A stretch of 64,000 nt of DNA from Adineta steineri (Eukaryota > Rotifera > Eurotatoria > Adinetida > Adinetidae): positions 124,001 through 188,000 of the forward strand of contig CAJNOI010000096.1 of assembly GCA_905250115.1 (NCBI GenBank), written 5' to 3'. Positions 10,295 to 21,644 of the stretch are shown piece after piece (within the stretch, counting starts at the first letter, position 1; the number at the start of each line of letters is the position of its first letter). The position numbers and the translations under genes were made by a program. Below the pieces are notes generated by a model. It was given only the letters and a program-made list of their open reading frames with translations. It was not told the DNA's origin and ran no database searches.

Positions 10295-12074
10295 CTAATG
10301 CTTTTCTGATGTTATTATACCACATATCGTATTTGAATTATTGGTTGAAAAGGCATCGGCTTTCGAAATATTATTGTTTTTCATCCAACACGTACCACCA
10401 TTGTATAGATTCCATGTATAATGTGTACATCCAGATGTTGCAAAGCATTTTTTCTCACAATCATCTGATAAGGTTATAACATGAGAAATATCATTTCCAT
10501 TGAAATCACAAGATAAAGCCCAATTATTTTCATTCCACATAATAGTTGAGTTTTGGTCATGTTGTTGATGACTACTGTTTATTATGCCACAAATCATAGT
10601 TGGATGATCAGTTAAAAAAGCATCCGTTTTCGAAACATTGTTCGTTTTCATCCAACATGTTCCATTGTTCCATGTGCTCCAAACATAATGAGTACATCCT
10701 TGTGTCTGAATACANNNNNNNNNNCATAGGAAAGTTCATTGCCCGGAAAATCACAAGACGTTGCCCAGTTACTTTCATTCCATTGCACGATTGGATTCGA
10801 GACTTTCTGCTCCATATTTACTACACCACAAATTGCATCTGAATCATAGATTCGATACGCATCAGCTTTCGAAACATTATTCGTTTTCATCCAACAAGTA
10901 CCACCATTGTATAGATTCCATGTGTAATGTGTACATCTCAATATTTGAGTACATTTTTTGGAACACAATTCTGATGAACTAGGAATGTTAAAAAGTTCGT
11001 TTCCATTAAAATCACAAGATAAAGCCCAATTGTTTTCATTCCACTGTACAATTAGATTTGATACTTTCTGCTGTGCATTCAATATACCACAAATTGCATT
11101 TGAATCATTAGTTAAATATGCATCACTTTTTGAAACATTATTTGTTTTCATCCAACACGTACCACCATTGTATAGATTCCATGTATAATGTGTACATCCA
11201 GATGTTGCAAAACATTTGTTCTCACAATCATCTGATAAGGTTAAAACATGAGAGATATCATTTCCACTGAAATCACAAGATAAAGCCCAGTTATTTTCAT
11301 TCCACATAATAGTCGAATTTTGATCGTAATGTTGATGACTACTGTTTATTATGCCACAAATCATAGTTGGATGATCAGTTAAAATAGCGTCAGCTTTCGA
11401 AACATTGTTCGTTTTCATCCAACATGTTCCCTTATTCCATGTGCTCCAAACATAATGAGTACATCCTTGTGTCTGAATACATTTTGCACTACAGAATTTT
11501 GAGGCAATAAGTGCATAGGAAAGTTCATTGCCCGGAAAATCACAAGACGTTGCCCAGTTAGTTCCGTTCCAGTTAATCGTGACAGGTTCTAATTTAAGAA
11601 AGTTAAGAATATTTCACAGTAAGATTATAAAAAAAAGAATTAATTATTCTGTTGTATATACTCTAACGTTCTATTTTACTATGTTTGTCGTTCAAGAAAA
11701 CTACTCTACTAGATGTAAATCGACTAGCTTTGTAACACTAACTTTACACACTTCATAGCTTGAGAATAGTGATTACACTTTCGTACAGATCAACATCAAC
11801 ATCATCTCAGTTCTACCATAGAAGATATTGCAACTACATCAAAACTTAGATAAATTTCCTCAAACCTTTCAAAACAATTTTAGATCGAATGAAATTATAC
11901 CGATGAGATTGTTACTGAATGATTACAAATGAAATAAGAAAATATACCGTATAAAAAACACAACATATCCCGTGGCGGGCCGGCACCTTAAGTTGAGGTA
12001 TGGTAATAGCTCTATGTTTTACGCTAAGGTGTGACAATAAAGCATAATATTTTATCATCATATAAATTTATAGC

Positions 12075-12105
<31 letters not shown>

Positions 12106-12391
12106 TACGAAGATATTGTCAGGTGTGACAACTGCCACTGGCCGGCCCGACACTGAATATATATATTAATATGTTTTCATTCGTATATATATTTTACTAG
12201 AAGAGATTCTCATTTATTAAAAAAATATTAAAAATCATACTTGATCTTTTAGTACTTAATTTTGATGCTAGAATAACGCTGATAATAATTGCCATGATCG
12301 ATATCATTATCAGTACAATGATTGATATAAGAAAAGTTTTTTTAGTATACCATCGACGATTTAATTTTCTAATAAAAAGTTTTATTAAAAA
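10295..12391 (-). CDS. Type II membrane protein with five PAN/apple-like modules
   Basis: The main exon, 11588-10295, encodes five modules of about 87 residues. Each has WNxxNWAxSCDFxGN, then C..KC, CTHYTWNLYNGGTCWMK and a closing ICGI: a PAN/apple-like disulfide pattern. Upstream, an exon ending at 12241 encodes a basic stretch (RKLNRRWYTKK) and a helix of about 25 hydrophobic residues (signal anchor), joined in frame by a 652-nt intron. Its 5' limit near 12391 is unclear and the start codon was not found. The modules would be extracellular and may bind protein or sugar. Modules 1-2 and 4-5 are nearly identical, showing a recent three-module duplication. The 10-N gap at 10715-10724 breaks the frame only as an assembly artefact. 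Confidence 0.75.
10715..10724. other. Assembly gap (10 N)
   Basis: The flanks (TGTCTGAATACA and CATAGGAAAG) recur at about 11471-11525, where 32 bases separate them. The placeholder therefore probably stands for about 32 bp, not 10. Confidence 0.85.
11970..12155. mobile_element. Short GC-ended MITE in the PAN gene intron
   Basis: The left end CCGTGGCGGGCCGGC and the right end, read in reverse complement, CAGTGTCGGGCCGGC are inverted copies; the centre is a long TA run. The 8-bp flanks AACATATC and AATATATA match at 5 of 8 positions, compatible with a decayed hAT target duplication. It lies in the intron between the membrane-anchor exon and the PAN modules. Confidence 0.6.
12074..12105. repeat. 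(TA)n microsatellite
   Basis: About 15 uninterrupted TA units inside the intronic MITE. Confidence 0.9.
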
Positions 12392-12870
12392 TTCAGTTTT
12401 AATATATATTCATTAGAAATCTCCAGATTCTCTTTTTATTTGAAACACACATTGTTAGGTTTTTCAATATTTTTATTGAACACATAATTGAGAAAATCTG
12501 ATAAATTGAAGATCATAGGAAAAATAGTTTTCATATTATTTTTTCAAAATTAATTCTTTGTTTTGTAAAATTTAGAATTTTGTGAAAATAAAATACGTCT
12601 CTATGAGCTAGACTATATAAATGAGCATTGATAGGGATCCAAATTTGTTAAATTTCAAAAGGATGTCTTAGAAATTAGGGAGTTAATGAATAGTATTAAA
12701 TGATTTTTCAATAGTTTCTTACAATATTTCAAAGAAATTTAATAATAATTCGTAAGAATAATTACATTTTCTAAAAGTAATATTTTAAAAAATAATAAAA
12801 TATTTTTCAGATGAGTCTGATTATTTCTGATAAATATATGATATTAGATGAAGTTAAATAAAAACTTACT

Positions 12871-13794
12871 GGATTTTTTGGATAAAGAGGTGCATCTAAG
12901 AATAGAAATATATTAATTCAAAATAAAACTATTTATTATGTTAAGTTTACTTTCAAATGGAGGTTCTAATAATATTTCATTTGGTCGTACTTGTTTTAAA
13001 TGAATAATATATAGATCAGTTGCTGGATTCAATTGTGATTGTACTTCCAAATATGTTCCTGGCAATAATATTATTTCTTCTTCTTCTTCATTAAAATATG
13101 AATGAGCACGTATATTTCTACCATTGAATGTTTCAATAGAAAATAAAGTTCTATATCCTGTTTTGCCTAAATAGATATCACTTTCAAGTACACTTAATGA
13201 CGCTATAGTTGATGAAAATCCCCACCAAATTAATTGAGTTTCTTCAAGAAGATCAATATTGATATTCTTTCATACACCACGCCATACAACTTGTGGAGGT
13301 ATACATGGTAATTTATCTATGACAGTAAGAAAAAGTTTAAGATATTTAAACCAAGGAGATAAAGATTTTCGATCTTCCTTTTTAAGTAGTCGATTAAGAT
13401 ATGAATAGAGACTTCTATGTGAATCTTACCATTCCATTGTATAGAGACGAATCGAAGCTGATTCATCACGAGTCAAATTATCTGGTGGTTGATCTGGAGT
13501 ACGTTCTAGGGCAATTGAAACAAAGTTCAATACATCAGGAATAATATTAATTAATGGTGCACATGCATCATAGAGTGGAAGCAGTGGTTCTTGAGAGTAT
13601 CCAATAATAGGATCGAGTACTTTTTGATTTTCAGTGTCTTTGATTAATAAACGAGAATTTTTACGTCGAACAACTAATTCACTGTTATTTTTTGTTTTAT
13701 CATAATCTTGATTTTTTGACCAAAGATTTATTTTTTTCAACATTTTTAAGATACTTGTTATTATCTCAAAACAACAAATAAGTAGATGAAACAA
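12871..13794 (-). pseudogene. Decayed NAD:arginine ADP-ribosyltransferase (ART) fossil
   Basis: The minus strand carries a recognisable ART domain of the mono-ADP-ribosyltransferase family that is abundant in bdelloids. In order one sees LYDACAPLINIIPDVL, LTRDESASIRLYTMEW, SLYSYLNRLL, WFKYLKL, VVWRGV, a WWGFSS block, TLFSIE and an EEEEIILLPGTY segment, then TDLYIIHLKQ and EPPF. Family members move ADP-ribose from NAD onto arginine. The copy is broken by about two interruptions and is treated as a fossil. Part of its 3' end may be split by a short intron. It lies on the same strand about 500 bp upstream of the membrane-anchor exon of the PAN gene, so the two may once have formed one transcript; this is speculation. 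Confidence 0.8.
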
Positions 13795-15820
13795 AAATAA
13801 ATGATATAATTCTTACTAAATTAGAAGAAGATTAAAGAAATGTTAACCCATGTCATGATAAATAATGTTTTACATACGTAATAACGTGATTTTACCTGTA
13901 AATGCTATAATTAAAAACAACAGTTAGTTATTATTTACTATTTTTAAACAGGTAAAATGAATAATTTAATTCATGGATTTAAAATCCATATACTTACTTT
14001 TTTAATTTTAGTTCAAATGTCGGATATATTCTTTAATATAAAAGTATAGTAAAAAGAATATTTATAACGATGTGTACAAGAAGAGAAAGGAGAACGAAAT
14101 AAATCAAGCGATAATATGTGTGCGAAAAGTACAATATTTACAAACTTCAACGCTTACGTATAACCAAAAATCACGTAGAAACGTATCAAAACATTTTACT
14201 ATCAGATACAGTTTGATGCATAAAAGTTATTATTATAATACATTCATTGGTCTATAGCTGTTATATCTTAGATTTATTTTTCTATATTTAACAAATCTTA
14301 TTTTTCAACATATGATTAAGAAAAATTTTCGATCGATAGACAATTGCATTTCTTCATAGTCGAAAGTAAACTTTGTAAAAGCATAGCATTAGACTAATGC
14401 ACATGTTTCTTTTTTTATTCTTTTGTTCACACTGAAGTCATTGAAGCATATGAATATTGTTATGAATAGGTCGATGAAGATGATAAAGATTAGAGTAAGA
14501 CTAATAAGAGAATATTTATACACCTAAATTTTATACTATATACAAAATGAAAGTTTCATCAAAGCGAATTACTAAATAATAAATCGATTGATATTTCTAC
14601 TCTATAAAATCAAATATTTTATGTTTAATTTAGTTACCTGTTTATGATCATTATATTCTCAATTTACGGTAATTATAATGAATCTGAATGTAATTTTAGA
14701 TGATTTTTATTTTGTGCTCTTTTCTTTGTTTAGAACAAATTTTCGTAATGATGATGTTCGAGCATTAAAACTGTGATTTATTAGCACAATTTATTTATCT
14801 TTCAGTTTCGAATATTATTAACTATTCTTATCATAACAATAAACTTGAAAAATTAATTTTCTTTGTTTGCTTATGAATATTTTTATTACCTAGATAAATC
14901 ACTGACCATAGTTTCAATTTTATTTCGTAAGTCAAATATAGGAACATACGTACCTAGTTTTTATTTTTGATGAATTAAACAAGTATGTTTTTAAACGAGA
15001 AAAAAAATCAATTTTCATGTTATTTTAATTCATTATGTTATAGAGTAATTGAATGATAATTTGATTTACTCAGCATGTTTATACTAGCGGCAAACTTTTA
15101 CTGAATTAAAGTGCTTCCCCTTTGATCAAAAGTATTTAGTATAAAAAAATGTAAAAATAAATGTCTTTGACAATTTATTGATCTTCAGCTTTAATATAAT
15201 TCTTAGAATGTTTTCAAATTTCGATATGATCGAAATAATTTGTGACGAAAATGAATAAATGTCATGATAGGAATATCTTTCAAACAATTTGAACTAATTA
15301 GCATTACATAACATATGTAATTTTTCTAATATTCCTAATATTAACTTTCTAAGAAATTGAAAACTAATTTCAAATAATTGCAATAATTGATAATTTCTGA
15401 TTAATTAAAAAACTTGCAATGTTAAACAAATCTTTTGATCTATATCCAATATACTTTATCAGTGTTGATAGCATGATGAAAATGTTATTTTTCTATTGTC
15501 TCGTATAATTCAGAGATGATATATAAGCTAAAGAAGGTATTTGAACTAAATAATAGTTTTTGTATTGAATTAGATTTAGAATTAAGAATTCCAATGGTAC
15601 AAGATTATCTGATATGTATAACTTTATATTATGATTTAAAATAAATCAATTTGAAATTAGTCCAAAAATATTTTGTTTATTATTATATGATTTTTTTTCT
15701 TTAAATTAAATTTATACATAAGAATGTTTGTATTAAATTCCTTAAGATTTACTAATTTATTTTTATTACCTATTTTTTTTCTCATCAATTTAATATTTGT
15801 CGACATTTAATTCATATTAG
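13795..15820. other. AT-rich spacer, no gene seen
   Basis: About 2 kb with short random frames only. No inverted or tandem repeat of note was found. Confidence 0.45.
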
Positions 15821-17000
15821 TCACGAACCATTTCATCCAGAATCTTTACAAAGTCATTCTTATAAATTATCCTTATATAATCTGATAGAACATCGAAAAT
15901 CTTATATATTTATTTATGGATTAATTATAAAACATGAAAATATTCTTCATCGATTATATAATTATTTATTTAAAAGAAAACACACTAGTGTGATCTATTT
16001 ATTTATTTTTAAATATCCAAGATATATTAGTTCGAAGAGGACAGATAACTGATTGAGAAGAACGAATCATTTTCTTTCGTTAAATATGATTCTACAATAT
16101 ATATCTGTCTGTTCATATGAATGATAGTGATCTACAAGAACTTACGTTTTTTAATGAGTTTATTTTTATTTTAGATTTTTTATGAATCATTATTCGTTAA
16201 TATCATACGTTCATAGTCATTATATCATGATATATGAAAAAACATCAGAATATCTGACTAGTGTTGTGCATTACTACATGATTAACAATAATTTTCTCGT
16301 CGAGCATACTAATAAGGTAAGAAATCATATTGATTTAATATACTTATTGATTTATTTATATCCAGGACGATGATTCCTGAAGCAGGATTCCATGAATTTT
16401 CGGCAAAATCCCTGAGGAAACTCGCCATTTCTGGGCGGAAACCGTTCGGAAAGTGCCAGGAATCCGATGGAGAAGTGAGGTAACCGTATCCGGCTGCCGG
16501 TTTTCACATGTTCTTGTCGGTTCCGGCCCAAACCGGGTAAATCTGGTCATCGGATCCGTTCAACGGGAATACTGCTTCTATGAAATCTGCAGAATCGGCC
16601 GTTTCCGTGCCGGATTATTCGACCTGGGTATTTTGTAGGCCACAGAGTTTTTTTTGTTATGAAAAGAACAATGATAAGCTATATTTAAACTATATTAAAA
16701 ATGGTATCATTCTCAATATGGAGATATATGTTCTTCATGATAAATTTCATGTTGTTATAGCAGTAAGAGATGTAATAAAAAAATATTTAAAGTATTATTT
16801 AATTTTTTATTTTAGTATCAATCGATATTTAATGATATTTTCGATGTGTCTTGGAACGATTATAAGGAAGAAGATGGGTGAGTTGTTATTTGACTGAATG
16901 AAATAAATCTTTATTATTTTTTATTTAGAAACTTTCAGAATATACAAAAGTTTATCGAACTACTGGATTATAAAGTATCGGCAGCTTATACTGTGCCAAA
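15821..17000 (+). pseudogene. Unrecognised multi-exon gene fragment, copy A
   Basis: Several coding-like blocks follow each other on the plus strand. First is an open exon at about 15821-15990 (FIYGLIIKHENILHRL), then MNHYSLISYVHSHYIMIYEK near 16182 ending NNNFLVEHTNK at a GTAAGA donor. After an inserted GC-rich element comes LYLNYIKNG...EIYVLHDKFHVVIA, then YQSIFNDIFDVSWNDYKEEDG and FQNIQKFIELLDYKVSAAYT. The introns have GT-AG ends. The same blocks recur in reverse at 18680-19625 (copy B), and the last block again at 18300-18424 (copy C), which confirms the frames. I do not recognise the family. A MITE inside it and gaps between blocks suggest it is no longer intact. Confidence 0.5.
16361..16628. 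mobile_element. GC-rich CCCAGG-ended MITE, copy 1
   Basis: About 268 bp, far more GC-rich than its surroundings. It starts TCCAGGACGATGATTCC and ends with the complement of CCCAGGTCGAACAATCC, so the ends form inverted repeats. TA lies on both sides. Internal blocks (CCGTATCCGGCTGCCGG, GGATCCGTTCAACGGGAATA) recur in copies at 18425 and 51400. The short open frames inside it are not genes. Confidence 0.75.
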
Positions 17001-17100
17001 AAAGAACCGCATATGATTGTGATGGATTCCTTTTCGTTTGTCACTTATCTCTTTCTTTCTCTTCATTTCCTCTCTCTTTGTTCTCTTTGCATGCATCCGA

Positions 17101-18040
17101 CGGGTGTGCCATAATAAATGGACCTCTCAGTATTTTGATCGTAACTTTTTCATTTTTTATGCCACTGAGCCAAAATTGTTTTTAAAAGATGTGCAATGAA
17201 ATTCTCTACAAACTCTTTTAGTTTGTTTTCCCATTTTCTTATACAGAAAATTTTTATGACATAAAAAGTAAAGACGTCTAAAACGTCGTACTTTCAAAGA
17301 ATTTTTTTTGACTAGTCACTTATCAAAAAGCAATGTAGATTGAATGAACTACATGATTTTGTAGAGAATTTCATTGCGTATCTTTTAAAAAACAATTTAG
17401 CTCAGTAGCATAAAAAATGAAAAAGTTACGATGAAAATACTGACTGTCATTTGCGTTGATGCACTCGTTAGAAAGCATCATTTTCTAGAAGTCTTTACTT
17501 TTCGTGTTTTAAAAATCCATTGCACATGGAAATTGAAAAACAAAACTACACAGTATTTGTAGAGAATTTCATGGGGCATCTTTTAAAGAAACGTGTAGCT
17601 CGATACGGTCTAAATACTCATCGCTATTTGTCCTGGCGCATCCGTTACGAAATTTGACTTTTTTGAAGTCTTTACTTCTCATGCCCTGAAAATTCACTGC
17701 ACATGAAAATGGAAAAACAAACCACAGAGGCTTGTAGAGAATTTCATTACGCATCTTTTACAAAAAGAATTAGCGGGATACCATGAAAAATGAAAACGCT
17801 ATGGGTAAAATACCGATATCGTCGTTTTCACTAAAGTAGCCGTTTGAAAGTACGACGTTTTAGACGTCTTTACTTTTTATGTCATAAAAATTTTCTGTAT
17901 AAGAAAATGGGAAAACAAACTAAAAGAGTTTGTAGAGAATTTCATTGCACATCTTTTAAAAACAATTTTGGCTCAGTGGCATAAAAAATGAAAAAGTTAC
18001 GATCAAAATACTGAGAGGTCCATTTATTATGGCACACCCG
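17101..18040. mobile_element. 940-bp foldback element with internal repeats
   Basis: CGGGTGTGCCATAATAAATG at the left end is exactly answered by its reverse complement at the right end. The arms (about 17101-17300 and 17840-18040) are near-identical inverted copies containing TAAAGACGTCTAAAACGTCG. Between them the block GTAGAGAATTTCAT recurs at 17361, 17559, 17734 and 17932 (spacing 198, 175, 198), so the element is built of about 190-bp units. No clear target duplication and no coding frame are visible. Near-identity of the arms suggests recent activity or conversion. Confidence 0.8.
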
Positions 18041-18069
18041 TTATCATTAAAAGAAAACTGAATTTTCAG

Positions 18070-18204
18070 TTATTCATCAATTGTTAAGCGTCTTGATAGA
18101 CTACGTGGCAAGACATCGTTAGTAGCTTATACACAAAAATTGTCTTCATCATATGAACAAGTTATAGATAATAATGTTTATATTGATATAAAAACTCAAG
18201 ATTA
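18070..18204 (+). pseudogene. Orphan C-terminal exon, unrecognised
   Basis: After a TTTTCAG acceptor an open frame reads SYSSIVKRLDRLRGKTSLVA, then YTQKLSSSYEQ, and ends KTQD at a TAA. It looks like the last exon of a protein gene on the plus strand, cut off from the rest by the foldback element at 17101-18040. It may be the end of copy A. The family is not recognised. Confidence 0.4.
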
Positions 18205-18299
18205 AATTGATTTTTTTCAAAAAAAAAGAAATTCTTTAATTTTTGTGGATCATGTTTTTATTCAAATATGATTTTAAGAAAAATCATGAAGAGAAAAAA

Positions 18300-18424
18300 C
18301 GAAGGCCAGATTTCTGTGATTGTTTTTGTTGATTTTAAGTCTTGTTATTCTTTACCACATTAAAAACTGCTGTGATCTTGTAATCGATTACTTGCAGAAA
18401 TGCGTCGAGATTGTGAAACTTATT
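18300..18424 (-). pseudogene. Unrecognised gene fragment, copy C
   Basis: The minus strand reads KFHNLDAFLQVIDYKITAVF then NVVKNNKT and a stop. It is homologous to FQNLDKFFQLLDYKVSAGF in copy B and FQNIQKFIELLDYKVSAAY in copy A. The upstream side is cut by the GC-rich element at 18425-18574. Confidence 0.55.
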
Positions 18425-18574
18425 GCCCAGGTCGAACAATCCGGCTCGGCAGCGGTCAGCTTCAGAGATTTCATGCAAGCAGTATTCTGGTGACCGGATC
18501 CGTTCACCGGATTTCCGCGAGTTTCAGCCAGAACTTCACGGAAGACTGCGTCAGGAACCATCATCCTGGGTGAA
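18425..18574. mobile_element. GC-rich CCCAGG-ended MITE, copy 2 (internally deleted)
   Basis: It begins CCCAGGTCGAACAATCCGG and ends CCATCATCCTGGG, giving perfect 6-bp CCCAGG/CCTGGG tips. Compared with copy 1 the middle is missing. The element has inserted into copy C of the unknown gene family. Confidence 0.72.
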
Positions 18575-18602
18575 TGAAAGTTATTAAAAACTTATTTCTT
18601 TA

Positions 18603-18662
18603 AGGGTGTGGGTGTGGATGTGAAATAAGAGAAGAAACACTTACACCCACACCCACATCCGA
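18603..18662. repeat. Telomere-motif palindromic short repeat, copy 3
   Basis: AGGGTGTGGGTGTGGATGTG is followed 20-odd bases later by CACTTACACCCACACCCACA: a strong hairpin of GGGTGTGGGTGT against ACACCCACACCC. Confidence 0.75.
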
Positions 18663-18679
18663 GTTGTATACGTTTTTTG

Positions 18680-19625
18680 ATGATATCATAGGAGGCTCCT
18701 TTTTGTCACATTAAAACCTGCAGAAACTTTATAATCCAGCAATTGAAAAAACTTGTCAAGGTTCTGAAACTTTCTAAATTAAAAATGATGAAGATTTATT
18801 TCATTCAGCCAAATAATAACTCACCCATCCTCCGCAATATGATCCTTACAAGAAACATTAAAAAAATCATCGGATTTAAGTTAGTTCTGAAATAAACAAC
18901 TAAATAATACATAAAACATTTTTTTATTACATCTCTTACTGATAAACCGACATGAAAATTTTGGCGAACAACATATATTTAAAGATTCAGAATAATCCCA
19001 CTTTTTATATAGTTGATATGGAGTTTGTTGTTCTGTTTTTCGTAACATAAAAATTCCGTAGACTATAAAATATAAACAAATAAAAAAAATGCATTAAAGT
19101 AATATGATTTTTTACTTTCTTTGTGTGTTCAACAAGGAAATTCTTGTTTAGCATGTTATAATGAAATGCAGAAATTAAGAGTTCTTGTTTTTTTATCATA
19201 CATCAAGATATAGTGACGATGTAAATACGATAAACACGGATAATTATTCATGAAAAAAACTAAAATAAAGATATTGAAATAAACTCATTATTAAAAACTA
19301 TAAAAAAAACTCTTCTACAGCACTGTCATTCATATGAACACAGATATATATATGTACGCCAATACTGATAATAAAAAAATATTTCTGTAGAAGTTTATTC
19401 TATATAGTTTAATTTGTTTACTGTAATATTTTTATCCAATTATGGAATCATATTTAACAAAAGAAAATGATTCGTTCTTCTATATCAGTTCTTTGTCCTC
19501 TTCGAAATAATGTGTCTTCAATATTTATATATACACGAATAGATCACAATAGTGTATTTGCCTTTCAAAATACAATTTAAAACTTATGCTTCGTTTTGTT
19601 TATTTAAAAAAATTAAAAATCACAA
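18680..19625 (-). pseudogene. Unrecognised multi-exon gene fragment, copy B
   Basis: This is an inverted homologue of copy A. In minus-strand order it reads RRGQRTDIEERIIFF near 19500, NNYPCLSYLHRHYILMYDKK near 19220, SAFHYNMLNKNFLVEHTKK near 19140, IYVVRQNFHVGLS near 18960 and FQNLDKFFQLLDYKVSAGF near 18750. Intron junctions (GTAAGAG donor, TTTCAG and TTTAG acceptors) sit at the same places as in copy A. A frame change in an A-run near 19185 suggests decay. Its upstream end is cut off by a hAT transposase remnant at about 19630. Confidence 0.5.
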
Positions 19626-19629
19626 GATT

Positions 19630-19840
19630 TTACTTTAACACAATTCTCTAATTTTATATAAATCAGCAAATTCATCTATGAGTTTTTCGAAACTATTATT
19701 AAAACCACGCTCCACTGCTGGAACGCACAAATCCCTCAGTCGTGTATCCGACATTATATCACATGCAGTTGTTTTTAGCAATTTCATTTTACTAAATGTT
19801 TTTTTCGCAACTGGTAGACGAACGGATATAGTGATGACTG
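19630..19840 (-). mobile_element. hAT transposase C-terminal remnant
   Basis: The minus strand reads VRLPVAKKTFSKMKLLKTTA, then CDIMSDTRLRDLCVPAVERG and LIDEFADLYKIREL. This matches the C-terminal dimerisation segment of hAT/zf-MYM-type transposases (consensus SFSKLKLIKxxLRSTM, RLxxLAxLSIE). The ASERSFS-type Ser is replaced (KKTFS). The N-terminal DNA-binding and catalytic parts are absent. It may mark the kind of autonomous element that mobilised the hAT MITEs in this window. Confidence 0.7.
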
Positions 19841-21644
19841 TTATGTCTTGTCGTATATATGTATACAGCGCAAAAAAAAGAAAACCAGTCTTACCTGAAG
19901 ATGGGCAATGATGAGGATATGGATAATGTATATGAGTAAGGATGGAGATAATAATGAGGGGAAAGATGAGAATAATGATGTAAATTTATTTATGTAAATG
20001 AATAAACAAAAAATAAACAGAACTATCTTCAACTATACTGAAGTGAAACAAAAAGTGGGGAAAGATATATGGAGAGAGAGAAAAGAAGCAGAACGGGAAA
20101 GAATCTGGTGTGTCGAAAACTACGAAGATACCAAGAGCGGAGGAGATATATGGTAGCTTGATCACGAATAGTGATCATGTAAGTTGGCGGTAACTTAATG
20201 ATATCTGTTACCGCTAACAATGACAACAGGGATAAGAAATAGAGTCGCTGAAAATACCTGTTTCAGTGGTAATAATCCAACACGGATATCAACAATAGTT
20301 TCTCATTTTGCATCTTTCAACGCCGACTTGATAATGATAATTCATAAGTCATTACTGTCACAACAGGCGGCTCTGTATTCTGACAGATAAATGATGATTA
20401 ATAATGCATTCAATGTACTTTATAACTTTCCATCAACTGAGAAAAGACAGGACCGAACGTCATATAATACTGTGTTTATCGCTATAAAAAAACCGTTCTT
20501 TTGCTAAAAGACTGGTGGTAGGACGTCGTCTCGCCATGCCCTACCCTGACCGCGCTACTAACTAACATGATAGATACATATTGTATTTTAGAAATCTCTG
20601 CTTTAGCTTCACATTTATATATTAAATATTAGAAGATTTTATTATCCTTTCAAGTTAATATATGAAATAATGCAGTGCTTCAACCTATCTGAGGACTGTC
20701 CCTTGACAAAGGTCAAAACTATAGTCGTAGGACTCTAAAACATAATATACACCCACATCGTCACATTGTGAAAGCATTTATCTAGATGGATAGTTATTAT
20801 GTCTGACCGCAGTTATATATACATGAATTGGAAAGTGAAAGACAGTTACGAAAATCTGACTAAGCAATTGGTGTTGCTATTTCGGTTTAATAAACTAAGA
20901 AATATATTGATTGATTATCAAAGTATTTTTTCGTTTTTAATGTGTGATCAATATGAATAAGAAATCGTTATATGTCTTGAATCATCTCTTTCTACAACAA
21001 CAACAACAACTTATGTGTGTAATTTTCCTCGAATACCTGACGCTTTGTTTACATCGTTTAAATAGATTAACAACTGAACAAATATTTTTTTGTAATTTAT
21101 GTGAATTCGATTTATCATGTGTAGTAAAAATGTGAATGTTTTTGGTTCATTGAAATAACTTGGAAAAGTAAAGAGTCAAAATCCAAAAAATCTCTATGTT
21201 TGTCGGTGTGGGTGTCGATGTAACGGCCACAACAACTTTAGTTTCGTCTGTCAAATCATTTATTAAATATTAAATAGTTCATACCGTTCGGAATTTTTAA
21301 TTCAAATATCTCTCATTTTTCTTGTTTTTGAAATAGAAGAAACGTTTATGAAAACTTAGATCTTGTAATTTTACTGATGAACAGAACTATGGGTGGAATT
21401 GTTTTCTTTTTGATATATTATTCCAATCATTATTTAAAAGACTTAGACAATATTAGATATTTTTTTTAAAGTTTTATTTCAGTAAATAAAGTTTGTTTAT
21501 GAACATGATTAATTCCCTTTTCTGAAAGAAAGGGTTTTATCACGTTTAAATCATGGGCCTAAAATGCATAAAGTTTGTCATTCATTCTGTCATTCTGTCC
21601 AAACGAATCAGATTGCAGCAAAGTTTTTGAAGTCCATTTTTTTA
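19841..21644. other. Gene-poor spacer
   Basis: It contains purine-rich and TA-rich runs around 19900-20100 and a single telomere-like GGTGTGGGTGTCGATG near 21205, without an inverted partner. No credible coding exon was found. Confidence 0.4.

Noticed and set aside
16356-16638. Two overlapping 60-odd residue open frames on opposite strands
   Set aside because: They lie inside the GC-rich CCCAGG element; GC-rich sequence is depleted of stops, and copies at 18425 and 51400 do not keep the frames.
17101-18040. CRISPR-like spaced repeats (GTAGAGAATTTCAT at about 190-bp spacing)
   Set aside because: Spacing is far too long and uneven, spacers are themselves homologous, and the whole is bounded by inverted repeats of a eukaryotic foldback element.
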